Shown: positions 51,257 to 62,960, counted from the stretch's first letter. The stretch: DNA of 64,000 bases from Liolophura sinensis (GCF_032854445.1 NC_088295.1:13627385-13691384), one strand, 5' to 3'. Numbers and translations: made by a program. Notes: generated by a model not told the origin, from the letters alone.

Positions 51257-52903
51257 GCAAGGACATTCAAACCTGACTTATCTTTTAATATGATCTTGAA
51301 CAAGCACCAAAAACTTGTGTGTAATGCAACATATGTCAAACCTTTTTTTGATTCGGGTAAGTCTGGTGCTACATGTAAATTACAGTGGTAACGAAAATGT
51401 GCTGTCCATGTTTATTGAAGGGTTTAACACCTTCATCTTGGTGGTTGTTGTGTAACCCCATGCTGCTGAAATTTGTGTTGTACGGAGTCAAATCCGGAGA
51501 ATGCGCAGCTCAAGGATTTCACTTGGTACGAAACAAGGGTCAGTCATATCGGGCTACACCACAAACACCAAGACGAAGGTGTTAAATATTCTATAAAAGA
51601 AAAAAGAAGAAAATGGGACAAAGCAACATATTTCTTGCTGCCATTCTCTTTCACTCCCGCCGCAGAGGCCATGCCTTTTAGACCAATTAACAGCCAGTGT
51701 AGGACATTGCAGCTAACCTCCATATTTCAAAGCTGCTTATGTATGACGCCTCTTGTAGTTGCGTGATAGGAGAATGTAAAAGCTTATTGTACATGTATGA
51801 CAAGGTTGTAATGCTGAGCTGTTACAAATTGCTTTTTTTCCATGTCATGCTGTCCGGGTGTAAAATGTCAACAATGTAAGAACAAAAGCCATATCTATAT
51901 ACTTTGCAAATAAGACTTTTATCCCTGAAGGAAATTCCAATAGTTCACCTTTATATAAATCATAAAAGCAATTCTAACAAGTAAGGAAACTCAAATTCTT
52001 TTATTTGTAGAAATAAACAACTTGAAATGTTATTATTTGCAGAGGTAAACATACTGGTCGGTGTGTTGCATGACACACTCAATGTTGCTGGCCGCAACTA
52101 TCAGCGGAGTGGAATCTGTGTCAAAAAATTTTGTGTGAACAGTTATGGTTTCTTTGAAATCAGAGTGCCCTGGTGCATGGCAGTGAAACATAAGGGTTCA
52201 TGGGATTTGGATTGTTTGCGGTATGAATTATGTACAGTACTTATGTCAGTGGTATTAGGGCTAAGCATGATCTAGCTATCTGGAATACGCTTTTGTTTGA
52301 TAATAATTTTGTCTGTGATGCCAACCTTGGTATCATAGTTATATGTATTCTTCTCTACAAGTAGTTATATATCCATTTGTACTTTAAACAAAACCTCCAT
52401 GCTCTTCTTCAGCAACTCATGTTAGCTCTTCTTCTCGGTTAAATTTAAAGGTTTGCAGGCCTTTCACTATATTTGTTTGCTGATTAATGCAATATAAATA
52501 AAGCTCATTAATGTTTATTATTATTACTACGGACTAATTAATCATTAACTAAGGAATGTGACGGTTGCTTGGACGGTTGGATTGGTTTGTGCTGCTGTCA
52601 TTTCTGTTAAATCCCTATACAGTACATTGTAGACTGTTTCCACCCTTGTCAACTCTCAAAGATAGGATATCCATTCCACTGCCAGAGAGAGGTTGGGTTA
52701 TAACCAAGCACTTGAGATGTTTTTCTGTTAATCACCTGGATACTTTGCGTGCTTCAACTGAAGCCCAGGATGAGGAAATTCACCTTTCTTGGCTGTTCTC
52801 TGGTTCTTCACAGCATTAACTGGTTGCTGTGCGCAAAGGGCTTCTACATGAATTCTGTTGAGGTGACAGGCATTGCACCAATATGGGATATACACTGGGT
52901 TTG
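51257..52903. other. No gene recognised
   Basis: Several open frames of 60-97 codons, none with a domain or consistent splice sites. Confidence 0.5.
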
Positions 52904-53178
52904 ATTTATTTATTTATTTATTTATTTGATTGGTGTTTTACGCCGTACTCAAGAATATTTCACTTATGCGACGGAGGCCAGCATTATGGTGGGAGGAAAC
53001 CGGGCAGAGCCTGGGGAAAACCCACGACCATCCGCAGGTTGCTGGCAGACCTTCCCACATACGGCCAGAGAGGAAGCCAGCATGAGCTGGACTTGAACTC
53101 ACAGCGACAACATTGGTGAGAGGCTCCTGGTTCATAACGCTGCCCTAACACGGTAACCGAGGGAGCCACGGAGGCCCC
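52904..53178 (-). mobile_element. SINE family A, full-length copy with 12-bp target duplication
   Basis: The best copy of the window: the (ATTT)n tail, GATTGGTGTTTTACGCCGTA, AGCATTATGGTGGGAGGAAA, AGAGGAAGCCAGCATGAGCT, the B box (reverse) CTGGACTTGAACTC, and the head end GAGCCACGGAGGCCCC. Perfect direct repeats ACACTGGGTTTG flank it (52892-52903 and 53179-53190). Confidence 0.95.
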
Positions 53179-53287
53179 ACACTGGGTTTGCGCTGTGGGC
53201 AAAAATGTAACCTGCCAAAAAATGAGTTGTTAACTTGTGCACTTAAATTTCCTGCACATACAACATTGACCAAGTTTACTGCTGTAC

Positions 53288-53330
53288 AACTGAAATATTC
53301 TTGACCACAACATTAAACACCAGTCAGTCA
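53288..53330 (+). mobile_element. SINE family A, tail fragment
   Basis: AACTGAAATATTCTTGACCA and CATTAAACACCAGTCAGTCA match the last segment of the family. Confidence 0.5.
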
Positions 53331-54018
53331 GATCCAATGAAAAGGTAACACCAACAGCATTATACTGATGATGAGTCCTTGTTAATGTACGGGAGTGATG
53401 ATCTGTGGTCTACCCTTCCCTCAATCACACTTTACAGAACACCTTTCATCCATCTTGGAATTCAGTCAGGAAGTAAGGTGGTGGATGTGGTGAGTGAATG
53501 ATATTTTCATTCGAAATGAGAGACTGGGTGAAAACATTATCACAAATATCTCATTACGACTGGAGTGACGATCTTCACTAGAAAATCTGCATGTAGCTTT
53601 TGAAGGAACTTGAATTGACATATTTTTTGAAAAGCATGAAAGGAAGAACTGTGAAAATGAACTCATAACACCATATTAAGTTGAAGACAATTGCACGTCT
53701 TCAGAAAATTACGCCTGTTTTTTCTCTGTCACAGTTCAGACAATCGTTACATTGTATACTGTAATCAAACAAGCATAGGAATTCTGGAAAGGTGCTTCAA
53801 TTGTTTGGTGTTTGCTCCGTGGTTTGTAGACTACCAGCTAGCAACATATTGGATCTGTCAAGTGGTGAACAGCGTAGCTGTCTTAAAATGGACTTTTGTT
53901 CAAGATTTTGTTCAGCAAAGTATGGTCTCATCTCAGGAAAGTTTCCAGTTCATTTGCCAAATACTCCACAAACCTATGTGACAACATATAAGATATCGAC
54001 AGTTCCTGCCAACTTGTG
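53331..54018. other. Unassigned; may include upstream Penelope-like sequence
   Basis: No motif was recognised, but its position directly before the reverse transcriptase fragment makes a worn upstream part of that element possible. Confidence 0.35.
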
Positions 54019-54264
54019 AGCTACAATGTGGTGGACCTCTTCACCAACATCCCAGTCTTAGATGCCCTTGAGATTACTGGACAACAAATACTTAACTGGG
54101 AGACAACACTTGACACTACCATGTCAAATGACAGGATTATCGCCCTGACCTCGGCGTGTATGACCTCTACCTACGTGATGTGAGGTGACTATGAACAGAT
54201 TCATGGAGTACGCATGGGTTCCCCACTATTGCCAGTGACAATAGAAATGTTCATGACCTACCAG
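54019..54264 (+). pseudogene. Penelope-like reverse transcriptase fragment
   Basis: It reads SYNVVDLFTNIPVLDALEIT, then a spacer with LTSACMTSTYV, a stop, and in the same frame DYEQIHGVRMGSPLLPVTIE and MFMTY. The S(F/Y)DVVSLFTNIP and YEQxxGxxMGSPLSP patterns are typical of Penelope-like elements. No GIY-YIG endonuclease part was seen; a family A SINE follows 60 bp later. The first aspartate of the active-site box is replaced by asparagine (YNVV). Confidence 0.85.
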
Positions 54265-54323
54265 TCGTCTTATTCTGGAAAGGTATGATGTCATTGTTGC
54301 AGAATACCACCGAGAAGTGTTGC

Positions 54324-54530
54324 CCTCGGAGTCTTAGTTGGTTAGCGGGCTAGCGCAATCCAATTACCCAATGAGGTCGCTGTGAGTTCAAGTCCATTCC
54401 TCTCCGGCCGTACACGAGGAGGTCTGTCAGCGACCTGCCTGCTGTGCCCAGTTTCCTCCCACCGTAATGCTGGCCACCGTCGTTTAAGTGGAATATTCTT
54501 GAGTACGGCGTAAAACACCAATCAAATAAA
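54324..54530 (+). mobile_element. SINE family A, near full copy beside a Penelope-like fragment
   Basis: The head CTTAGTTGGTTAGCGGGCTA, B box GAGTTCAAGTCCATTCCTCT, a shortened body, and the tail GGCGTAAAACACCAATCAAA and TAAAT are present. It sits right after the reverse transcriptase remnant and probably inserted into it. Confidence 0.85.
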
Positions 54531-56039
54531 TATTTCCAGGCTTGGGAGTCGGAGTGTGGAGTAATGGCAAAACTTCTCAACCCAGTCGAACATTCGTTAC
54601 ACCTTGGATGGCCTTAGTACATCCAAGCTGCCCAGTCAGTGCATGATGAATCATTGTATTACAGCTATAATGGGTTTACAGCCGCAATATGCTAGCTCCT
54701 ATAACAATATTGTGACTGTCTAATAAAATTATTACTATCAAATTCTTGCAGAGGAGCTAAACATGGCAACAATGACGGCCGCAATGTCAGAGTATTTCAA
54801 TACGATATAGACTTGGGAGAGAACATTAGTAAAATATTAGTTCCTTCTTGATAAAGGGAGTTTACCTGTATGTGTACCCACAGAAATATCATAACCGAAA
54901 TACGTAACTCCCCATACAAAGATGGCATTACTGCGAGATAGCCACTGTTGTGAAGATACAAAAAACTTCAGGCCTGTTAAGAACGAGAAAACCGACCCAC
55001 TGAAGAACTATTGACGCTGAAATACACATACTGTGTAAAGACCTCTCCAACTAGGATTTCCCTGTACTACCTTCCTTCATGATTTAACTGACAGTATTTC
55101 AACATTAAAAATTTCAGAGTATCAACGGTGTCAAGGTATTCCAATGACCAAAAATCTGTGTCCTGCGTTTAGCTTTTAGGCAATCACATGTACTACTGGT
55201 CCTGGTTTCTACTATCTTTAAACAGTCTTGGGGTATTCAATATGTGGTATATATCCTAGGCCTATACTGTAGAAAAACCGTTCTTCTTGCTACGTCGTGG
55301 CCATTGTTGATAGATCGCAGTACCTCATACTTATGTCACGTTGTATTGTATTGGTCGTTTCTCAGCACATCGTTCCAAAATCTTATCAGTCATGTTTACC
55401 TATTTGGTGTAACATCTGTATGCGGGAGAGCTGGGTGTAGCTTGTTGCTAGGTAGAACAAGCCATATGACATGTGGGTTCAGTCCCAATCTTGGACAAAG
55501 AGTTTTTTTTATTCGCTCTGATGGCTCCGCGGGCCTTGGTGAGTATAAAGCGGGCCTCACACAAAGCGAGTTTCGCCTAGACTGTCAGAACGAATCTTTT
55601 GCGAGCATGTTGCGATGTATGTTCTCGTATGGTGTGAGAGCAAAGCTCACAGTTTGCCTCGGTCGGTACCAATCCGTCGTTTCCACTCTCCAGCGGTCGC
55701 AAATGGTTTGGGTATAGGGGCAAAAAAGTCTACCGATCGCTGGTAGTATTTGCTAGTGGCACTGCTCTCATCAGATTCAGTGACGAATGCGACTGCACAT
55801 TGGAGAGTTAATAATCACAGTCCACATTTCAGGACTACGGCGAGATATTGACGAGGCAGGGTGGGGGGCTCTCGCTAAATAACGCAGCTACATGGCAAGA
55901 TTTTACCATACTTACTAGACTGAACAGGCATCTCGCACAGACGGGTCTGTCGGCTCAACAGCGCCGGCATAGCAGCCATTGTACAATCACATAACTTAGT
56001 CGCTTTAATTAGTGAGAGCCGCCACCATCGTTTAGAACG
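54531..56039. other. No gene recognised
   Basis: It holds the family C SINE head and a CG-richer stretch at 55530-55800 of unknown nature. The 157-codon frame at 55244-55717 is not supported as a gene. Confidence 0.45.
55421..55521 (+). mobile_element. SINE family C head
   Basis: A B-box-like GTGGGTTCAGTCCCAATCTT is followed by GGACAAAGAGTTTTTTTTAT, a pattern shared with 58534-58635. It explains part of the 157-codon open frame at 55244-55717. Confidence 0.4.
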
Positions 56040-56633
56040 AATTCACAGTTCGTGACGGGAACGCTCTCATGACGAATGAACGCTCTCTTCTTGCATGTGA
56101 CAGGAATCTCTGAAGATGGATATCTTTATTTTTTCCTCATTAAGAAAACCCCCGAAACGTGTTTACGACTACACGAGCTTCCGGGGCTCTGTCTGTCTTT
56201 GGACCCTCGGCTCATTGGTGGAGATAGTGTCCCCCCCCCCCCCCCCCCACCACACACACACTTCTCATTTGCTTCCCATTTCCTGGCCTAGTCATTAATA
56301 CAGTTTTGCAATTTCCGAGAGACTACTTCCTGGCGGCAGGCCTTTTGTGTTTGTGAGGCGGGGGTCAATTATAATATATAGGCCTCAATGCAAATATGCC
56401 TATACCCATTAGCTTATTATATACTTACCGCCAACCCTCACCCTGTCAAATTTAACATATAATTGCCTATTTATATGTTCAGAAATTTATTACCACCACG
56501 TGAACTGCCCACCACAGGAAGATGAGTTCGCAAAGGTAGGCCTTGGCATGATCAAACGCTTCGCATGATCTGTCACATGCAAGAAGAGAGGGTTCATTCG
56601 TCATGAGAGCGTTCCCGTCACGAACTGTAAATT
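56040..56633. mobile_element. 594-bp DNA element with 63-bp terminal inverted repeats
   Basis: The left end 56040-56102 and the right end 56571-56633 are inverted copies with two differences in 63 bp (for example GACGAATGAACGCTCTCTTC against GAAGAGAGGGTTCATTCGTC). Outermost bases are AATT on both sides, which may be the target duplication. The inside is non-coding, with a run of about 19 C at 56230 followed by CA repeats. No transposase is present, so it would be non-autonomous. Confidence 0.9.
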
Positions 56634-59224
56634 GAGCTATACTTAGTTGTGAAACACCGGTCAGTCACGAGGTTCATGCTTTTCACACGAAATACATACA
56701 TGAACAATAATTAAATTCACCGAATATACGCGTTATTTTTTCACAATAAGACATCCGACACCGGTACCACATTTTTCTTATATTTGGAAATGATCAAGTT
56801 AATCAAGTTAAGCAGACATGTTGTTTGTGGTGTGGTGTGTGTGATACATTGGAAACTACAAAAACTGTAGTGTTTGGGAGTGGTATGCCTTTAAATATAG
56901 TCCTATACAGGCTTATCATGCCTAAAGGAGTGGTGTACTATATGACTTATGTTAGCTGACGACAACGGATAAAATTAATGGAGAATGGCTGAAAAGATTC
57001 GGTTTATACATCTAACCGTAACTTAAGTAGTAGGCCCTTTATAGCCATGGACCTGTAGATATTCCATGCCAGGAGTTAATATGTGCGCGTAGAGAGGAGA
57101 CGGGTACATAAGCCTACAGTTCTTACCTTTAAGATAAATACATATTGTATTATTGAGAAAACCATCTACATGCATGTCAAGTATTATATGGGGCGGTTCA
57201 ATATGGCTGCACAGTTGTAAAATTTTACGTGGGGAATCCCCTGGTATATTCCCGTTTTACGTCCGGTGGCTCTCGGCGCTCATTTTATTTTCAAAAGCAA
57301 CGACCTTGGACGTATTTCTGCGAGCGCACACGGATCTCATTGCAAGGTACTGTTGTCCACAATGTGCTGGTAGTTTAAATACTTATAACAGCATAGATAT
57401 CAATGTACGGGACCTCAAACGTGTTGAGCATATGCACTGACATTCACCACATTAGCCATATGTAACTCCTTGTCATTGTACACAGTTAAATTAGGCCTGT
57501 ATTAGGAACACACAGGATGATTTGGAACAGTTAAAACTTTAGTTCATGTATGAACTGGCTGAAGTTAAAGAATTACGACAACCTGTGCACGGGTTTGTCT
57601 GGGCTATACGCTTAGTTCAGGAACGATACAGGATTTGTCAATGATCGTGGTATCTTATAGAGTAAGGCTGGTAGAATATGTGCATGGTGTATGACGACGT
57701 GGCAAACTGAATATGCATGCCCTTACTTCATCCACCACTGTATCTGGGCTTATTGGACGCACAAAGTACATAGATATATATACAACATGCATTATTACTT
57801 GATTCACCACATCAGACAATGTTCAGGTAATTCTTAACAACTAAGAACCATTAGTTATATTGAGAAATGTCTATGGGGAAGTATATGGTTTATGCATATG
57901 TTTATTTTTGGACATGTTTATATTCCGTAAATGATTGTACATGTAAATTTCTCTACATGGACAAAAGGTGTGCATGGTAATATATCCAAAACAGATGAAC
58001 AGTTAATTTTACGTTAGCTGGAGATATTTTACTCCAACAGTGTAAGAGGTCGGTATCATGCGATGGTGTGTTTCACTGTTGAACGTTACAATGTAGTCTG
58101 GAAATCAGAGATTTCGATCAGTTTATGCAAATTTACTGATGCCATTTTCTTAATAGGCCTTTAAGGAAATCAAATGAGGGAAATTCAGAATAAATTTCCA
58201 TTTATATGTGTCAAAGTTTATAATAAAGCATAGCCCTCAAGGAAGTTTGCCGCGAACATGTAGGCCTATATTGATACAACATAGGACAAGATTATATCTT
58301 CTGAAAGGGGAGGTGGGGGGGGGGAGCGTGTCTTGACTTGAACTATCCCATACAGACATGCTAGCCGTTGCCTTATCTTACCTTATATTTCACAACACTC
58401 TAAACAATCGGACTGGTGTTTTTTGCAGAGCATATGGATTGCTCTCAGTCAACCACAGAGGCTACTTTTTACATTAAATTAGTCTTAATGTGCTCACCAA
58501 CCTTTGGTCACACGAGAGTACATTCGCTTTCCAGTTGTTAAGGCACTTGCCTTCCAGTCTCTAGAATAACACAAGGTGCTGGTTCAATACCAAACTTTGA
58601 ACAGGGAATTTTTAGATTCCCCAGCTCTCACTCGAGCATGAGGCCACAGTGACGGTAATCGTTTGACAACGTCTATGTCACTGACATGTCGTGTGAAAGT
58701 TAGTCCATAACTGTCCCAGAGGTCAGTGGTATATATGGACGGAGTGTCCAGGATAGCTGGCTTCTTAACTGAGTCTAATTCAGCTTAACCCGAGAGTACG
58801 AGCTGTATATCTATCGCGTTGAATTATATATCGCGATATAAGTGTAGTTGATGGTGGCCTTAACCGGCATCTATATTACCGGGAGACCTATGTAAATTTT
58901 GTGGCTTTAATTAAAGATTAGCCTAGATTAAAGGATACATGAAACCCTTTGTTTTTATTTTTTAATATGGAGTTAAGGATGTGGCCTAATATATAAAAGT
59001 ACAAAAAGCTTCTCGGCCTTCTTCATGGGATGTGAACTAAAATGACTTTGAACAACAGTTTTGTTAGTTTTGTTTGTACCTAAACTGCCATTGACAATGT
59101 AAACCCTGTTAGTGACACTGCCATATTTGAAATTGCTAACATTTATTAGTATAATATAACCATAATAAATGAATTTTATCTCTCCTAGTATATGATCTCA
59201 CGGAACTATGGTTATAGAGTTGGA
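56634..59224. other. No gene recognised
   Basis: AT-rich DNA with a family C SINE head, a G-run near 58313, and at 58779-58840 a TAATTCAGCTTAACCCG motif like the family D end. No coding evidence. Confidence 0.5.
58534..58635 (+). mobile_element. SINE family C head
   Basis: GTTAAGGCACTTGCCTTCC, the B-box-like GCTGGTTCAATACCAAACTT, then GAACAGGGAATTTTTAGATT. This is the same layout as 55421-55521. Confidence 0.4.
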
Positions 59225-59476
59225 TGTTAGGAAGTTATATAAACAATCTATTCTGTTCGTGGAGCCAGCTGTGTAGGTTGTGTTACTACGTTGAGTTTGT
59301 TCTAGCCGCATGTTGGTGCAGCTGTTATTATCGACTTGATCGCGTCACAACTAGCATTCGTGCAGGAGACTTGACTATAGACTTTGCTAGCCCCGTCACG
59401 TGTTGTTGTCACGTATGGCATACATGTAAACAAAAGCACATGTAGCGTGCACATGGATTACGTTTTTTACATTGCA
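59225..59476 (-). repeat. Probable 3' LTR of the Gypsy element
   Basis: On the - strand it starts TGCAATG directly after the polypurine tract and includes the block CATGTAAACAAAAGCACATG shared with the 5' LTR. The far border is inferred from the length of the other copy. No target duplication was found. Confidence 0.5.
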
Positions 59477-59488
59477 TCTCCCCTTTCA
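59477..59488 (-). other. Polypurine tract of the Gypsy element
   Basis: The - strand reads GAAAGGGGAGA immediately before TG, the expected position and composition for second-strand priming. Confidence 0.55.
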
Positions 59489-59989
59489 TAATTTAGTTAA
59501 GTAAAAACATTTCTTTGAAACAGAATAAAATTTAAATGCATCAAAACTGAACTTAAATCGTTTGTCCGTATGTTTGAAATGAAACATCATTAAGGTGAAT
59601 TGCCTTTCACATAGACTGTTCGATTGTCTGAAATAGTTTGAAAGAGTATCGAACTTAAAGTTACGAAACTGAACTCAAAAGGAATGTCTGTTTATCTGAA
59701 ATGAGAAATCATTAAAAGGTGAATTGTCTTTCCCATAGATTGTTAATGGCTTCCAAAGTCTCTCAATCATCTCTCAAATTTAAACACTAAATAAAACAAT
59801 ATTAAAGTCTTCAACTGTCTGAAAACTAACTCACTCCTAAGTTTTCTCGAACTGTCTGATTGTTCTCCTTGGACGTGACATCAACCTGCAGGCTTGACAG
59901 GGGATGCTTTAGCCTGGATCGGCGATTCCGATTGTCCTCCTGATGAAGGCGGTACTGCTGACTATTGTGGAGCAGAGTGGGAAGGAAGT

Positions 59990-60420
59990 GGAATCCAGTA
60001 CTGTTCCTGTTCTTAGACGTGGACTTCAGGTATTATGTCGAAATCCCCATTCTTTAGAAAACTGGACGAATTTGGCACTATCATATTGAGGGCCGTTGTA
60101 CGAACGAAGTTCTTCTGGTATACAATGCCGCGAGAAAATACCTTTCAGGTAACTTCTGTAGCTTTCGTGGTGTGTATCATCTCTGCTACTTCTACGTAGC
60201 GAGAGAAATAGTCCACTACAATCAAGTAGTCTTTGTTGCGTAAGTGAAACAAATCTGTGTCGACCATTTGCCAGGGTCGCTCAGGGGCTGGAGTAGGCAT
60301 CAGTGGATCTGCCCGGGGGGTTCTGTGTACTGCCCATTTCTTGCAGTTTTCGACAAGACCTTGAATTTCCCGAATCCGGGTAGCCAGACGGATTTTTATG
60401 CTCTGTAATCGTCATTTCAC
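59990..60420 (-). pseudogene. Gypsy integrase remnant with altered active site
   Basis: EIQGLVENCKKW and PWQMVDTDLFHL (first catalytic Asp) are followed by LIVVDYFSRYVEVAEM, a TGA stop with a frame change, and RSYNGPQYD. In the last motif the second catalytic Asp of S-D-N-G is a Tyr, so this copy could not integrate. The zinc-binding N-terminus is only partly recognisable. Confidence 0.85.
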
Positions 60421-60540
60421 GATTCCTTGGTGCCCTTCGTGGAGCTTGTCGAGTGTGTCCAATCTTATACTAGATGGTATAAGTAATATGTGTTCTTTAA
60501 TTAGAATTCTATGGACGAGTGACATTTCACCTCTAGTCGC

Positions 60541-60732
60541 TTAGTAACGTTGTATCCTGGGAGAAAGTTGAGCTAGAGTGTTGTTTGTCAGAAGTGGCAA
60601 CAGTGGCTTGTGGTCCGTTTCAGCTGTGGTTGATTTTCCGATTATTACGTTACTGGTCTTTTCACAGTCCCATGTCAATGGTAGAATTCCTTCTCGATCT
60701 GTGCATATCTCATTTCTGTTGGTGTGAGTCAT
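60541..60732 (-). pseudogene. Gypsy RNase H remnant
   Basis: The frame contains CTDREGILPLTWDCEKTSN and ETDHKPLLPLLTNNTLAQLS then PRIQRY, the Gypsy RNase H pattern (TDHKPL, then PRIQR). It stops right after PRIQRY. Confidence 0.85.
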
Positions 60733-60749
60733 TTCAGTCTTGATTTGTT

Positions 60750-61297
60750 CAAAGGTAGGTTGATGAGTTTGTTCCCATATCCAGTCTTTGTTGGATTGAA
60801 GTAACTTTTTGATCGCTTTGGTTTTGTCTGCGAGATGTTCAGTGAACTTCCCCTAGGTGGCTGACCATGCCCAGAAACATTCGAACTTCTTGAATATTCT
60901 TTGGGGTAGACATCTCTTGAATGCTTCTGATTTTAGCAGGATCTGGTATTATTCTGTTCTCGCTAACCTTGTACCCTAGTTAATCTGTGACGCTGAACTT
61001 ACATTTGTCCTTGTTGAGGGTTATATGAGCCATCTCAAGGCGATTCAGGTCTGCTTCAAGTTTCTGGTCATGTTGTGCATGCGGGTATCCGTGAACCAAG
61101 ACGTCATCAATGCTCTCCGCGACTCCTTCAAGGGCCTCCAACACTTGACTCATACACTTCTGAAACTTTTCTGACCCAGAGTTGATTCCATATGGTTGTA
61201 CGTTGAAGTGGTATCTGCCCGAGGGGGTAATGAAGTTTGTCAATGATCTGGATTTGTTCGCAAGTTTCATCTGCCAGAATCCCGAGTTAGTGTCCAT
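60750..61297 (-). pseudogene. Gypsy reverse transcriptase remnant
   Basis: The open part (60980-61297) has FWQMKLANKS, LTNFITPSGRYHFNVQPYG and the catalytic ESIDDVLVHG box. A stop (TAG) follows CKFSVTD; then come the thumb and connection motifs KVSENRIIPDPAKI and VRMFLGMVSHLG before another stop. The fingers that should precede FWQMKL are missing or too worn to see. Confidence 0.9.
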
Positions 61298-61689
61298 TTT
61301 CGAGAATACTTTAGCATCTGCTAATCTTCTTAATGTTGTGTTAACTGCTGAGAGTGGATGGTTTTGTGCATTCGTATAATGGCAGTGGAAGTCGTCTCAG
61401 TGTGGAAATTGAGATTGGTTTGAAATTCTCTTTTACTGTTATTCTGTACGTATTTGTCCATTTGTAATAAAATCTTGTGAACAGTTTGGGGTGATTTTTC
61501 ATTTCTGTGGATTTATAGTTACTTACTTTGACAAAGAGAGATGATCAACACTTTGGCTACCCATGTTGAGCTTCTCGGCATGCAGGCTGTCTGCCTAGTA
61601 ATGGTTGTTCTAAACCTTCTATAACATAAATCTCCTCTACTGCTGATTTGTTTCTCACAGATAGTGAGATATTCCTTCACACTTCGTTT

Positions 61690-61830
61690 TATATCTGCAG
61701 GGACCGTACAATCTTCTAGTTGCTGGCTTCAGTGGCTTTGGCCTTCCTAGTTTAGTGTACAGACTGACGAGAATGACGGTAACATTTGCACCCGTATCAA
61801 GTTTAAATGTAGACACATATTCGTTCAATT
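61690..61830 (-). pseudogene. Retroviral-type aspartic protease remnant
   Basis: The active-site signature LDTGANVTVI is at about 61770-61801, followed by SLYTKLGRPK. The flap and C-terminal parts are not convincing by eye. Confidence 0.75.
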
Positions 61831-61979
61831 TGACGTCGACCGTCTATGGATTGCTACTGGTATTCCCAATGCTGACAATCGCCCAAATACCAACAAGAAA
61901 GAAATCCTCATCATCACTACAGTTGCTAGCTGCATTTCACTTCATGAAGTGCACTCTGTGACCTTGTTTTACGATTGAA

Positions 61980-62021
61980 ACATGCCTTACCGTGGTGACC
62001 TCGTTTCATGCAAATGTAGCA
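61980..62021 (-). pseudogene. Gag zinc knuckle (CCHC) in a shifted frame
   Basis: CYICMKRGHHGKAC fits C-x2-C-x4-H-x4-C exactly. It is downstream of the gag frame and not continuous with it, so the nucleic-acid-binding end of gag is cut off. Confidence 0.8.
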
Positions 62022-62065
62022 AGATGCATCACGAGCTGGGCAATTCGTTCTTGAGTGAGGATAAC

Positions 62066-62575
62066 CTAGACACCGGCTCCAGTGTCAGACTGTAATTTCT
62101 CAGACAAAGATTTATCCTTGATACCGATCACAATTTTGCCTGGAATAAACTGTTCTTTTAGATCAACATATTCACAGTGTTCCGCCAAAATGAATAACTC
62201 TGTGATGTAAGAATCTACAGGTTCTGGTTTCTGATGTCTCAGCTTGAATTTAGTTCTTTCAAAGGTCACATCTATCTTTGTCACGAAATGACCATCAAGT
62301 TTCAGTTTTACTATCTCACAATCAGACATTTCTTCATCGGTCAAATTTAGTGAACTCAGGAATTCTCCCGCTTCTTCTCCCATAGAATAAATCAAATTAT
62401 TTACCCGCGTCTCGCCATATCTCCTGTCCAACCCGGTTGCTTTTCTATACCTTTCAAACCGCTGGATCCATTTGGTCCATTCTTCTGGCTTGAAGGAAGG
62501 ATTCTCGGGTGGACATATTTGGCTGTTTGCGAACGGTGTGTTGTCATTGTTGTGATTTTCTTCTGCCAATTTCAT
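62066..62575 (-). pseudogene. Gypsy gag remnant
   Basis: An open frame of 169 codons starts with ATG about 120 bp inside the primer site. It has the retrotransposon gag pattern: FKPEEWTKWIQRFERYRKAT near residue 28, then GEEAGEFLSSLNL and a LRHQKPEPVDSYITELFILA segment near 115-135. It ends soon after the GIKDKSLSEKLQ part, earlier than a complete gag, at a stop or frame change before the zinc knuckle. Confidence 0.85.
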
Positions 62576-62698
62576 GACTCACGTTGTTTACGGACAGAGT
62601 ACGTGCAACTTAAGTCTTGGAGTTAAATCTTCAGTGAAAAGTGCATTGCACATATGCACCGTATGCTTTCTAATGTCCATTTTTAGTGCAGGAGGAGA

Positions 62699-62711
62699 CC
62701 AGTGGCGCCAC
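62699..62711 (-). other. Primer-binding site of the Gypsy element
   Basis: The - strand reads TGGCGCCACTGG one base after the inferred LTR end CA. TGGCGCC is a usual start for tRNA-primed sites of LTR elements. Confidence 0.55.
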
Positions 62712-62960
62712 TGCCGCTACCCATGCAGTCTGACTTGGCGTGTATTATAACGTCGTAACTCACGCAATTTGATGCAACTTCCAGAACATTGGGACGTCAC
62801 ACTCTGTCCTCCTCTGGCCGCTGAATCTGCCAACAGTGGCAGTCAGATTGACGAATGGAACGCACATTTTATTTTGCCGGCCACATCACATGATGTCGTG
62901 ACATATGACATGCATGTAAACAAAAGCACATGTAACGTGAACGTGAATAAAGTTACAGCA
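62712..62960 (-). repeat. Probable 5' LTR of the Gypsy element
   Basis: Its left border is set by the primer-binding site and its right border by alignment with the other LTR: CATGTAAACAAAAGCACATG plus flanks (about 62895-62945) match 59398-59447. Elsewhere the two LTRs are poorly alike by eye, so the borders are tentative. Confidence 0.55.

Larger units (their letters stand above)
59225..62960 (-). mobile_element. Decayed Gypsy (Ty3)-type LTR retrotransposon
   Basis: On the - strand the order is LTR, primer site, gag with zinc knuckle, protease, reverse transcriptase, RNase H, integrase, polypurine tract, LTR, as in Gypsy elements. It is about 3.7 kb, shorter than the usual 4.5-5.5 kb, and broken by stops, frame changes and at least one altered catalytic residue, so it is an old non-functional copy. 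The parts are listed separately. Confidence 0.9.

Noticed and set aside
55244-55717. 157-codon frame on the + strand, the longest in the right half besides gag
   Set aside because: It has no domain, overlaps a SINE-like head, and is a plausible chance frame.
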